Shown piece after piece: positions 37,196 to 46,117 of a stretch of 64,000 nt of DNA; within the stretch, counting starts at the first letter, position 1, and each line of letters starts with the position of its first letter. Source of the DNA: Saprospiraceae bacterium. GTDB taxonomy: Bacteria; Bacteroidota; Bacteroidia; Chitinophagales; Saprospiraceae. The notes under the pieces were generated by a model. That model did not search any database and was not told where the DNA came from. It saw nothing but the letters and a program-made list of their open reading frames with translations. The position numbers and the translations under genes are program-made. The stretch is taken from assembly GCA_016710115.1 (NCBI GenBank), contig JADJLN010000019.1, forward strand, positions 124,001 through 188,000. Direction: 5' to 3'.

Positions 37196-37360
37196 TCAAT
37201 ACGTAAACGTCTTCAACCACCCCCACACCTCATGGCGTTTCATAAAGAGCAAGAGCAACGCCCACAGGCTGCCAAAGATCAGCACCAGGTTGACATTTCG
37301 TTTGGTGCGATGCCACTTCTCCCGCCGGCTTTCATACCGGTATCGTGATGATTTTCCCAT
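37196..37360 (-). CDS. Small basic membrane protein, 54 aa
   Basis: Open from ATG (37360-37358) to TGA (37198-37196), 43 bp after the glycosyltransferase gene and in the same direction. The product starts with a strongly basic, Tyr/Arg-rich stretch (MGKSSRYRYESRREKWHRTK), then one helix (NVNLVLIFGSLWALLLLFM) and ends KRHEVWGWLKTFTY. Charge layout predicts the N-terminus inside. The clean codons and tight spacing support a real gene; family and function are not recognised. Confidence 0.6.
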   Translation of the reverse strand: MGKSSRYRYESRREKWHRTKRNVNLVLIFGSLWALLLLFMKRHEVWGWLKTFTY

Positions 37361-37403
37361 GGTGATCTGTTCTCCCTGGCGACGAAGATAGAATTCCTTC
37401 CCA

Positions 37404-38525
37404 TCAACGCCGGCTCAAGACTTCCAGCAAGGACCATACCTCCTTCGACGATCGTGACCAGTCAAATCGCTCCCGTTGGATTCGGCCCTTTTGGATCAAC
37501 TCCACGCGCAATGCCTCGTTTCCTCCAATCTGAAGCATTGCTTTGGCAATTTCCGCTTCGGATTCCGGATTGACCAGCAAGGCAGCATCACCGGCCACTT
37601 CGGCCATAGACGACCGGTCAGACGTAATAACAGCCGTCTCACAACCCATCGCTTCGACGATCGGAATACCAAACCCCTCAAACAGCGATACATACACAAG
37701 CGCTACTGACCCGGCGTAAAACGAAGGCAGGTTGTCACCCTGATATCCGACTTCTACAATATGCTCCCGAAAAGACGATTCCTCTATGGCCGACCGGGTA
37801 TCGGCCGACATCCAGGCCATTCGGCCCAACAGGATCAATCGATGCGCAGCCCCCGACTCCTCCTTGAACCGACTGAACGCCCGGACCAACCGCGTAACAT
37901 TCTTGCGCGGATGGATCGCACCCACATACAGGAAATAGGGTTCACCGTCCGTATATCGGTCCCGGATCGCCTGTCCGTCTGCTGGTGACTGCGGTTGAAA
38001 CCGGGGGTTGGCACCATTATAACTGACAGATACCTTTTCGTCACGAATCCCACTATCCATTACATCTGCCCGGGTCGCCTCACTGACTGTCACGATATGG
38101 TCCGCCCTCCGCAAGAATCGCGGCATGAAATACCGGTAATACCAGCTGGTCATCCCCTTGACCTGATCCGGGAAATGCTTGTAGGCCAGATCGTGGATCG
38201 TGAGCAATGTCGGGACATCCGTTCGCAAACTGAGGAACCCGTCAGGCGAGAAAAAGACATCCGCTTTGTGTTTCTTCAGGGCACGAGGCAGTACCCAATC
38301 AAACCAGATCATGAACAACAGAGGATGCCGGGCTGGAGGGGAGAGGACTACAGGCTGGACATTCTTGCCAAACACAAATGCAGGATCAAAGGGCCGATCA
38401 AAAAAGAAAAGGAAGGTGTGTTCGGGATGGTCTTCGACCATCCGTCGAACGATCTCAACCGTGTACCATCCGATACCCTCCAGTTTGTTGGGCAGTAACA
38501 TTCGTGTATTGATGGCGATCCGCAT
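37404..38525 (-). CDS. Glycosyltransferase family 4 protein
   Basis: 373 residues from ATG 38525 (MRIAINTRMLLPNKLEGIGW). GT-B fold retaining transferase: N-terminal domain with LLTIHDLAYKHFPDQV and HIVTVSEATRADVM, linker SVSYNGANPRF, C-terminal nucleotide-sugar domain with YFLYVGAIHPRKNVTRLVRA, VALVYVSLFEGFGIPIVEAM (the EGFGIPxxE motif) and GCETAVITSDRSSMAEVAGD. Likely adds a sugar (mannose-type) to a surface glycan. Divergent from nadB with almost no gap. Confidence 0.92.
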   Translation of the reverse strand: MRIAINTRMLLPNKLEGIGWYTVEIVRRMVEDHPEHTFLFFFDRPFDPAFVFGKNVQPVVLSPPARHPLLFMIWFDWVLPRALKKHKADVFFSPDGFLSLRTDVPTLLTIHDLAYKHFPDQVKGMTSWYYRYFMPRFLRRADHIVTVSEATRADVMDSGIRDEKVSVSYNGANPRFQPQSPADGQAIRDRYTDGEPYFLYVGAIHPRKNVTRLVRAFSRFKEESGAAHRLILLGRMAWMSADTRSAIEESSFREHIVEVGYQGDNLPSFYAGSVALVYVSLFEGFGIPIVEAMGCETAVITSDRSSMAEVAGDAALLVNPESEAEIAKAMLQIGGNEALRVELIQKGRIQRERFDWSRSSKEVWSLLEVLSRR

Positions 38526-38528
38526 CGG

Positions 38529-40167
38529 TTGATCAGGGTTTTCTACCTTCGTCAAAAGTACCCCGCCTTGATCAAATCAGACCTGTTAGTGATCGGTTCC
38601 GGAGTGGCCGGATTGACTCTGGCAGCCAAAATGGCACGCAAACGTCCCGACCTGTCGATCACCGTCCTGTCCAAAACCGTTGATGATGAAAGCAATACCC
38701 GCTATGCGCAAGGCGGTGTAGCCGCTGTGTGGAACCTGGAAAAAGATTCCTTTGAAAAGCATATTGCCGATACCCTGGATGCAGGAGATGGTCTGTGCAA
38801 CATCGAAGCTGTCCATGCCGTCGTCAATGAAGGCCCTGATCGTGTGAGAGATCATCGAATGGGGCACAAGGTTTGACCATCATGAAGGACAGGATTATGA
38901 CCTGGGAAGAGAGGGTGGACATACCGAAAATCGAATCCTGCATTACAAGGACCTGACCGGTTGGGAGATCCAGCGTGCCCTTCTGGAAGAAGTCGGCCGT
39001 CATCCCAACATCCGGATCATTGAACATTATTTCGCCATCGATCTGATCACCCAACACCACCTGGGTTACAATGTCACCCGTGTCACTCCCGGTATTACCT
39101 GCTTTGGTGCATACGCACTGGATAAAAAGACGGGCGCCATTGAAACACTCCTGGCACGATCCACGGTTCTGGCGTCAGGTGGTGCCGGTCAGGTCTATCG
39201 ACAAACCACCAATCCGGTCATCGCCACCGGTGACGGGATCGCCATGGTGTACCGGGCCAAAGGCCGGGTTCGCGACATGGAGTTTGTTCAGTTTCATCCG
39301 ACAAGCCTCTACAATCCGGCGATCGAAAATCCTTCGTTTCTCATCTCTGAAGCCGTCCGTGGCTACGGTGCCGTTCTCCGCACAAAAGATGGAAAAGAAT
39401 TCATGCACCGGTATGATGAACGGCTGTCATTGGCACCCCGGGATATTGTAGCTCGTGCAATTGACAATGAAATGAAGATCCGGGGTGATGAGTTTGTCTA
39501 TCTGGATTGCCGCCACCTTGAAAAAACAGGGTTTCAGGAACATTTTCCGACGATCTATGACAAGTGTATCCGTGTCGGTATCGATCCGATGAAGGACCTC
39601 ATTCCTGTCGTACCTGCTTGTCATTATATGTGTGGCGGAGTCATGACCGACCTCCAGGGACGGGCCAGTATAGACCGTCTTTATGCCTGCGGTGAGTGTA
39701 CATCCACAGGACTGCATGGAGCCAATCGGCTGGCCAGCAATTCGTTGCTGGAAGCCATGGTCTTTGCCCACCGGATCGCTGAAGATCTGTTGCCGCGAAT
39801 CGATACATTCGAACTGCGCGAAGATGTCCCCGACTGGAATGCGGAAGGAACCACTGATCCGAGGGAAATGGTGTTGATCACACAAAGTGCCAAGGAACTC
39901 AAGGAGATTATGAGCAGTTATGTCGGTATTGTCCGCTCCAATGTCCGTCTCAAGCGGGCCATGGACCGTCTCTACCTCCTGTACAAGGAAACAGAGGACC
40001 TCTACCATCAGACTACCATCTCGCCTCAGCTCTGTGAACTGCGTAACCTCATCACCATCGCCTATCTGGTCACCCGTTCAGCCGCAATGCGCAAGGAAAG
40101 TCGCGGACTGCACTTTACTACCGACTATCCCGACAAGATGGAGCACGTGGAGGAGACCTATATGTAG
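38529..40167 (+). CDS. nadB: L-aspartate oxidase (frame broken once)
   Basis: FAD enzyme that oxidises aspartate to iminoaspartate, first step of NAD synthesis. N-terminal FAD site SDLLVIGSGVAGLTLAAKMA, then DESNTRYAQGGVAAVW and TLDAGDGLCN. The frame breaks at about 38850, where GTGAGAGATCATC lacks one GA pair relative to an REIIEWG reading. Further motifs: RVRDMEFVQFHPTSLYNP, FLISEAVRGYGAVLR, CHYMCGGVMTDLQGRASIDR and YACGECTSTGLHGANRLASN. No ATG precedes the FAD motif in frame; start is TTG at 38529 or TTG near 38568. About 540 residues, normal. Confidence 0.93.
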
Positions 40168-40448
40168 TGTTCCAAGTTCCTCGTTCCTGGGTTCCTGGTT
40201 GGTCTTCGCTCCTGGTATGTCTTGGGTATGTAGGGCGGAGCGTCTGCCGGTGACACTGTTCAAGGTTCAAGGCGTGGCGCTGACGCACCAGCCTGTTCAA
40301 CGTTCAATGTCCCTCGAGTTCTCGGTGTTGAACGTTGAACCGGATGACCGCCAGGTCATCCTTGAACCTTGAACCTTGAACCGTACTTCCGGCAGGCTGG
40401 CAGCCAAGCTGTTTGTCTGAACTCCAAACAAAAAAACGATTTCACACG
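40168..40448. repeat. Foldback repeat element with nested palindromes
   Basis: Three nested inverted pairs: GTTCAAGGTTCAAGG (40258-40272) with CCTTGAACCTTGAAC (40360-40374); GTTCAACGTTCAA (40295-40307) with TTGAACGTTGAAC (40328-40340); and GGATGACC-GCCA-GGTCATCC (40342-40361). The inner part, 34 bp at 40328-40361, recurs exactly at 41616-41649, on the other side of the T9SS gene. No gene is seen in this stretch. Confidence 0.8.
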
Positions 40449-41366
40449 CTACTCGATCACCACCTTCTCCACACCCAGCACCTGACCGGCTACATCCGTC
40501 AGCCGGAGGAAATAGATTCCAGAAGGGAGAGAGGATACCGGGATATCAAGTTCCTGATTCGCCAGCACAAACGGAGTAGAAAAGAGAACTACACCATCTG
40601 GCCGCAAGAGGTGCACCTCCATCTCTGGCCAGTGCAGTTGAGGTGCATCTACACGCAGGTGGATCACGGATCGGGCGGGGTTGGGAGATAGGGATACATG
40701 GTCCCAAAGCGGAAAATCGATGGAAGAGGGCTTGGAATAATCGCAGTCCAACATGAACCAATTATGCTTCCACAACAGGTCAACATCCTCATAACAGCGA
40801 ATGAAAGCTGGAATATGGTCAGAAGTATGATAAAGAAATGCGGCTTCTTCTACGATAGTATTCAGGGAGCCCAGCTTTTCCATATACCCGTAATCCCAGA
40901 AAAAGCTACTCCAGGGATCATTCAGATCGTTGTTTCCTTTGGTATAAAACACCCTCAAGGCATAGCCGTTCACATCGATTGTGTCAATATCTTCCACAAT
41001 AAAGGGGTAGGGTTGGAACAGGTTTCCGGTTGATGATGGATCCAGGAGTTGGAAAGTGGTTGTATCTCCAACCTCCAGAGAAAAGTCATACTGAAGCCGC
41101 AGCGTATCATTCCACCAAACATAGACTTTGTAGCCGTCCTGGACCATGATCCAATCTCCCACTTTGCGACCGGCATATCCACCTACGACAGTATCACCGG
41201 TGCATTCGACCAAGGTATACTGGTTCCATAAGTTTGGATCATTCCAGCCAACATAAGCCAGATCATTGATGTACCATTTCGCTCCAACCGGAGCCCATTC
41301 ATACTGGGAACTTAAATCCAGGCAGAAGCAAATAACTATCAGAAAGGACAAACAAATAGATTTCAT
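40449..41366 (-). CDS. T9SS sorting-domain protein, 305 aa
   Basis: Signal peptide (MKSICLSFLIVICFCLDLSS), a ~200-residue body rich in Trp, Tyr and Asp (YEWAPVGAKWYINDLAYVGW, YKVYVWWNDTLRLQYDFSLE, DPWSSFFWDYGYMEKLGSLN), and a type A sorting domain (HVSLSPNPARSVIHLRVDAP to GIYFLRLTDVAGQVLGVEKV). The body looks beta-rich but belongs to no family I recognise. Exported across the outer membrane and attached or released. The gene is flanked by a 34-bp exact repeat in direct orientation. Confidence 0.82.
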   Translation of the reverse strand: MKSICLSFLIVICFCLDLSSQYEWAPVGAKWYINDLAYVGWNDPNLWNQYTLVECTGDTVVGGYAGRKVGDWIMVQDGYKVYVWWNDTLRLQYDFSLEVGDTTTFQLLDPSSTGNLFQPYPFIVEDIDTIDVNGYALRVFYTKGNNDLNDPWSSFFWDYGYMEKLGSLNTIVEEAAFLYHTSDHIPAFIRCYEDVDLLWKHNWFMLDCDYSKPSSIDFPLWDHVSLSPNPARSVIHLRVDAPQLHWPEMEVHLLRPDGVVLFSTPFVLANQELDIPVSSLPSGIYFLRLTDVAGQVLGVEKVVIE

Positions 41367-41735
41367 GCACCAGTTCTTTCAGGTTAAAACACAGTTCTCA
41401 TTCTTGATCTTCGTGATAATGCTTTTGAAAGGTAATCAATAAGACGCTCCCGACCAATTCAATAGATTCAGAGTGTCCTCTATCATACAGTAATGATGAT
41501 CCGTAATTTCCTCATTTAGTTTATCGATCGATACCTTTCAGCATTAGCATTTCCAGTCAAGCCTAAAATGAAACCCAGGTTCTTCCAACGTTGGAAGACA
41601 TCGAAGAGACCACCTTGAACGTTGAACCGGATGACCGCCAGGTCATCCATAAACCTTGAACTGTCTATATGACATCGTGTCCAACCTGGAACAGTCCCGA
41701 CCTTGCGAGGGACACAGGAACCTGGAACCAGAAAT
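41367..41735. other. Intergenic region carrying the second 34-bp repeat copy
   Basis: No gene supported. It includes an AT-rich promoter-like part next to the T9SS gene start (41367-41520), then TTCCAACGTTGGAA (41584-41597, perfect palindrome), the 34-bp repeat (41616-41649, with hairpin GGATGACC/GGTCATCC), and GGAACAGTCCCGACC and CCTGGAACC phrases akin to the 40168-40448 element. Confidence 0.7.
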
Positions 41736-41770
41736 AAAAACCCCCGATCCATCTTTCGACAGCCGGGGGC
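41736..41770 (-). terminator. Intrinsic terminator of the glucosaminidase gene
   Basis: On the minus strand the stem GCCCCCGGCTG... closes with CGGGGG and is followed by TTTTTATT. Arms are CCCCCG (41741-41746) and CGGGGG (41764-41769), 25 bp beyond the stop of the 41795 gene. Confidence 0.85.
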
Positions 41771-41794
41771 CCCTGTATTTGGTTCGGTAAGGTG

Positions 41795-42604
41795 TTATTT
41801 CGGTGTTGTCGTCACTTCAAAACTGAGGAATCCGTCATCCTGACCATCCGTGGCAGGTTCTGTTGAACCCTGGACAATCAGTTCCGTGATCATGGCTTGT
41901 CGGCGGTTTGAACGCAACCACCCGGCCTTGTAAAATCCGGGTAAACGGACTGCCTTGGGTTCCTTATTCGAAACCAGCTCTTCTGCTGTGTCCCGACGAT
42001 GGGAATCAATATACTTATGTGTGGCATAATAATCCAGACAGGAAGCGATCTCCCGGGCCGGGACCCGATCAAACACATCCAGAGCATACCGCTCAATCAA
42101 AGTCTGAAGCAAATTGCCGTATTGGGGGTTTGTCGCATAGCCACATTTCTGCAGACCCATCGCCCACCCCTGATAATCGGATGGTTCCAGGTAGAACAGA
42201 CTGGCGTACCGGGTATTCAGCATCAGAAAATCACTGTGATCCCGATAGGATACTGCCGCCGATTCGTATACCCGAAAACAGGAGGCGATGAGCTCCTGTT
42301 CCGCATTGTAGTCATCATCCAGTACCATCAGGGTATCGCCCATCCAGTAATCCTTGCATTTGATCCCGAAATGGTTGTTACCCTCCATAGACAGGCGACT
42401 GTTGCCACATCCTGATTCCAGAAGACCCTGTGCCAATGTGATACTGGCCGGAATGCCCGCATAATGCATCTCCTGGACAGCCAGTTCTGCATAGGTTTGG
42501 ATATAGTCATCAGCAGTGGTTTTGGTTTGCACCGGTTCAGCGGTTTGAGCCGTAGTGGTGGCCAGCGTGAAAACCAGAAATAGAGAGGCAAGAAACTGTT
42601 CCAT
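41795..42604 (-). CDS. Secreted glucosaminidase-domain protein (GH73, FlgJ-like)
   Basis: 269 residues with a signal peptide (FLASLFLVFTLATTTAQ). The glucosaminidase domain spans residues ~30-180: YAELAVQEMHYAGIPASITL, AQGLLESGCGNSRLSMEGNN (catalytic Glu), HFGIKCKDYWMGDTLMVLDD, VYESAAVSYRDHSDFLM and YQGWAMGLQKCGYATNPQYG. The ~90-residue tail has no recognised LysM motif. Predicted to hydrolyse peptidoglycan glycan strands during growth or export. An intrinsic terminator follows. Confidence 0.9.
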   Translation of the reverse strand: MEQFLASLFLVFTLATTTAQTAEPVQTKTTADDYIQTYAELAVQEMHYAGIPASITLAQGLLESGCGNSRLSMEGNNHFGIKCKDYWMGDTLMVLDDDYNAEQELIASCFRVYESAAVSYRDHSDFLMLNTRYASLFYLEPSDYQGWAMGLQKCGYATNPQYGNLLQTLIERYALDVFDRVPAREIASCLDYYATHKYIDSHRRDTAEELVSNKEPKAVRLPGFYKAGWLRSNRRQAMITELIVQGSTEPATDGQDDGFLSFEVTTTPK

Positions 42605-42711
42605 CGGAAAGGCAATTATCGAATAAGATAAATACCTATACGTTGGCGCTTGATCCTTGTTGCGTCAAGTATGAAAGAAAAATGGATTTGTATGCTGGAG
42701 CCCTCTGCCAA

Positions 42712-43680
42712 TCACACTCCATTGACAACCTGGCCTTCCAGAGGAACGGTCGCATCCAGCAGCGCCAGATCCACACGGGTTGCCTGCCCGGATTCGGTAT
42801 TGAACATGGGGAGAAAGCGAACACCCCATCGAATCTCATTGGCCAGATAGGATGCCCGTGCATGGATTTCCTGATGATAGGTTTCATCAAATCCCTGAAC
42901 CATCACCAGGACCTCTACCTGCATGTCCCGCAGGTCTTCTGCCGTCTTTTCAAACAGGGGGCTTTCCTTCTTGATCGGATGGACCAGGGTCCAGTTCATC
43001 GGAAACAGACTGATCCGATTGAGTTCCAGATCGAGGGAAGCAAATTGCCGTTTTCGTATTCCATCCGGATTGCGCTCCATCCAGGTCAACATCATACGAG
43101 CCTCCATATTGATCAACTGGTTACTCCGTTTATTGACCATCCGCATCTGGAAACTTGTCCCGTCCCGAAATGGCGTGATCAAGCCAATGTTACTGAAGGC
43201 GATCTTGGCTACCGGTCGAGCAAACCGGGAAAAGAAAAGGCCTGTTGCCAGTGCAAAACTCATCAACCCGACCAGTGCATCCAGGGAGGCCAACAGATTA
43301 GCAGCCGGACCAGAAGGATGCAGCACACCATACCCGACTGACGTAAACGTCTGGACACTGAAAAAGAAGGCCTCCAGTAATCCCGGCCAGAAAGAGATGG
43401 CCTCCATCCCGGCTATGTGCTCCAGGCCGATCAGCCCGAACCCGAAAGCGAAAAGGAGATTGACTCCCACAAAATAGACGCCTACAACCAGAAAAAACCG
43501 GCTCCAGGACATTTCGACCAGCTGCTCGTATGCATAATACCCGTTGTTGCCTACTTTTTGAACGTTGAATGTCCCATCCCGATTGATAAACCGGCTGACC
43601 TCGTCACCCAACAGGGTGCCAAAGCCAAGGTCTGCGGCAGTTTGGTCAGGAGCATCCTTTTTTTTACGTAACAGTCCCAT
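42712..43680 (-). CDS. Inward-rectifier-type potassium channel (KirBac-like)
   Basis: 322 residues. A slide helix region (YYAYEQLVEMSWSRFF) leads into TM1 (LVVGVYFVGVNLLFAFGFGL), a pore helix and selectivity filter (FFFSVQTFTSVGYGVLHPSG) and TM2 (LVGLMSFALATGLFFSRFAR). A C-terminal cytoplasmic beta-sandwich follows (VNKRSNQLINMEARMMLTWM, WTLVHPIKKESPLFEKTAED, VMVQGFDETYHQEIHARASY). This is the full prokaryotic Kir layout. It should conduct K+ passively with gating by its cytoplasmic domain. Divergent from the Rieske oxygenase gene, 61 bp apart. Confidence 0.92.
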   Translation of the reverse strand: MGLLRKKKDAPDQTAADLGFGTLLGDEVSRFINRDGTFNVQKVGNNGYYAYEQLVEMSWSRFFLVVGVYFVGVNLLFAFGFGLIGLEHIAGMEAISFWPGLLEAFFFSVQTFTSVGYGVLHPSGPAANLLASLDALVGLMSFALATGLFFSRFARPVAKIAFSNIGLITPFRDGTSFQMRMVNKRSNQLINMEARMMLTWMERNPDGIRKRQFASLDLELNRISLFPMNWTLVHPIKKESPLFEKTAEDLRDMQVEVLVMVQGFDETYHQEIHARASYLANEIRWGVRFLPMFNTESGQATRVDLALLDATVPLEGQVVNGV

Positions 43681-43741
43681 GGTCTTTCCTTCAACTGGTT
43701 GCTAAAATGAGTGTATTTTACCACTTCAGAACAAGAAAACA

Positions 43742-44836
43742 GTGATCCGGAATACTGCCACCTCAGCCTTGCGTTCTCCTCTGCCCGGATCCTTTTACCG
43801 AGATCCATCAATTTTCCAAAAATTGCCTGACCACGTGTTTCGCTCGTCCTGGCAGTTTGCCTTTGGTCCAGAGTCAACGCTTACCCCCGGACAGGTTCGG
43901 CCTTTTACCCTCCTGCCTGATTTTCTGGATGAACCTCTTCTGCATACAATGGATACCGAGGGCGATCAGCATATCCTGGCGAACGTCTGCACACATCGGG
44001 GAAATCTTCTCGTCCGAAAACCCGGTCCCTGTCGAAACCTTGTCTGTCCCTATCATGGCAGGCGCTTCGCCCTGGATGGTCTGTGTCAGACCCAACCGGG
44101 TCTTGGTGAAGTAACCGGTTTCCCGGGTCAGGAAGACCATCTGAAACGGCCCGTCCCGGCACAATTCGAAGCTTTTCACTTTGTCCGCCTGGGTGAGGGT
44201 CCTTCTTTCGATTCCTGGTTCAGGCCCATTCAGGAGAAGGTTTCCTTCCTTCCCTTGCATACTCTTAGTCATGATGCCACATGCTCGCATACCTATAAGG
44301 TAAAAGCCAATTGGGCACTCTATGGAGAATTACCGGAAGGACTGCATATTCCCTTTGTCCATCCGGCACTGCGGGAAGCTCTTGATCTGACGGCCTATCC
44401 ACTGGATATCCAGGGTCAAACCGTTCTTCAGACGGGTCTGGCCAGGGAGAACGAGCCGGCCTTTGATTTGCCACATGGCCATCCTGATGCAGGAAACCGT
44501 ATTTATGCCTGGTACTTCTGGTTGTTTCCCAACCTTATGCTCAACTTTTATCCATGGGGCATTTCCCTGAACCTGGTTCAACCAACAGGCCCTGAGCGGA
44601 CTCGGGTCCAATTCCTGACCTATCGGTTCACTGGGCAGACAGGCGGCCCCGACTCCCATGCGCTGCACGACACAGAACTTGAAGACGAATCGGTCGTCGA
44701 AACGGTCCAATCCGGCGTCCGTTCATCCTTTTATCAGCCGGGGCGTATGGTTCCCGGTTGGGAAGAGGGGGTTGTTCATTTTCATCACTTATTGACTCAG
44801 CATCTGAAGCTGAATACTTCAAATACCAGCCCATGA
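43742..44836 (+). CDS. Rieske 2Fe-2S aromatic-ring-hydroxylating-type oxygenase, alpha subunit
   Basis: 364 residues from a GTG start. The Rieske cluster motifs are CTHRGNLLVRKPG and CRNLVCPYHGRRFALDG (C-x-H and C-x2-H). The C-terminal catalytic domain carries the mononuclear iron site NWALYGELPEGLHIPFVHPA, and continues WYFWLFPNLMLNFYPWGISL and an acidic Asp/Glu loop (DTELEDESVVETVQSGVRSS). Such oxygenases act on aromatics, betaines or sterols with a separate reductase, which is not seen nearby. Substrate unknown. Confidence 0.9.
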   Translation: MIRNTATSALRSPLPGSFYRDPSIFQKLPDHVFRSSWQFAFGPESTLTPGQVRPFTLLPDFLDEPLLHTMDTEGDQHILANVCTHRGNLLVRKPGPCRNLVCPYHGRRFALDGLCQTQPGLGEVTGFPGQEDHLKRPVPAQFEAFHFVRLGEGPSFDSWFRPIQEKVSFLPLHTLSHDATCSHTYKVKANWALYGELPEGLHIPFVHPALREALDLTAYPLDIQGQTVLQTGLARENEPAFDLPHGHPDAGNRIYAWYFWLFPNLMLNFYPWGISLNLVQPTGPERTRVQFLTYRFTGQTGGPDSHALHDTELEDESVVETVQSGVRSSFYQPGRMVPGWEEGVVHFHHLLTQHLKLNTSNTSP

Positions 44837-45058
44837 TATCTGGCAGCGCATAAAAAAATTCTATATTGCCATACTGGGTAGTTCATGTTTCCGATCACAT
44901 GTTCTCCAATTCAGTTGAATCTAATTGTATACGATCTGCCAAAATTTGAATATGGATCTGTAACTTTTCCATAACAACTCAGTCATCCCAACACATCATC
45001 CTTCCAGATGTATGTATTCAAATCGACACCCTTATTTCAATCATCTAACTTGAACACA

Positions 45059-45953
45059 ATGAAAACCTCTAGCAGACAATCCATTTTCTCAACACTCACC
45101 TTGGGCATTGCTGTACTGGCAATCCTCTTGAGCAGTACCGAATTTGCCAATGCACAATCCAAGAAATCAGATGCCTATTGCTTCCGGACAGCAAATACCC
45201 AAACGGATGTAACATCTGTCATCAATTCCTGCAATAGCTGTGGAAACTGCATCGTCACCGTAGTCGGAACGGATGCCTATTATGTCCAAAAAGCGGGTAA
45301 GGCTGGTGCAAATATGAAAGCGATCAAAAATCCAAAAGCCGTGAAAGCAGAGGATGTCGCCAAAATGCCAGGTCTGGCGAATTTTCGCCCATTTCGCGGC
45401 AGTGACAATGTCGAAATTTCCTGTAGTTCAAACACATTGATCTTCCACGGCAATGAAGGCACAGCCTCAGAAAACCCATTGGATCTCTGCCAGTCGGACG
45501 ACGAAAACAGATTTGCAAAAACCCGACCAGCTGGGCAGTGACAAACAGTAACCCGGCTTCCAACGATGGGTATACTATCCAGCCGACAACGGATAAGAAG
45601 CTGTACCTCTGCTTCACACCATCAACAGGTCTGACCATCAAGCACCGTGATCCTGCAAATACAGAAGATCCGCGTATGCAGGATAATTGCACACTCTGGG
45701 CTGTCACACCAACGACGATCGGTGCAGACGGAGAAATCACCGGCTACAAAATCACACCGAAGAAACATCCGGAATATGTCCTGGCAGCCGATACCCGTTC
45801 CAATCAGATCACGGTAAACAAGGTCAATCCAAAGAATTCGGATGCACCTGAGCTGGAAAAAGGAGTTATGGCACATTGGAATTTTAAACCTGGAAAGTCT
45901 ACCCGTCCGGTCACACACCGGAAAAGGTGATTCAGCAAACAGAAGAGAAATAA
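45059..45953 (+). CDS. Secreted protein of unknown function, paralogue 1 (frame broken)
   Basis: About 298 codons from ATG 45059. Signal peptide (TLTLGIAVLAILLSSTEFANA). Residues ~35-150 hold CFRTANTQTDVTSVINSCNS, VKAEDVAKMPGLANFRPFRG and TLIFHGNEGTASENPLDLCQ. The C-terminal ~140 residues show Trp-ending repeats (SWAVTN, CTLWAVTP, AHWNF) separated by ~50-60 residues and YTIQPTTDKKLYLCFTPS, YKITPKKHPEYVLAADTRSN, which suggests a ricin-like beta-trefoil (inference). Breaks near 45505 and 45910; the repaired end TPEKVIQQTEEK matches the EEK end of the paralogue at 46118. A terminator follows. Confidence 0.75.
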
Positions 45954-45986
45954 TTCTGCTCAAACAATCCTGAATACAAATAAAAG

Positions 45987-46028
45987 GAGCCCTTACATCG
46001 ATTCCTGTAGATGTAAGGGGCTCTTTTT
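45987..46028 (+). terminator. Intrinsic terminator after paralogue 1
   Basis: GAGCCCTTACATC (45987-45999), loop, GATGTAAGGGGCTC (46010-46023, one bulge), then TTTTT. It ends the 45059 transcript and separates it from the second paralogue. Confidence 0.9.
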
Positions 46029-46117
46029 ATCCAATCAAAAAATGATCCCATCAATTTCCTGAAACAGGGAGGGGTCAATGAATGAAAATTAATTATTAAA
46101 CCAAAAGAAATCACCGA

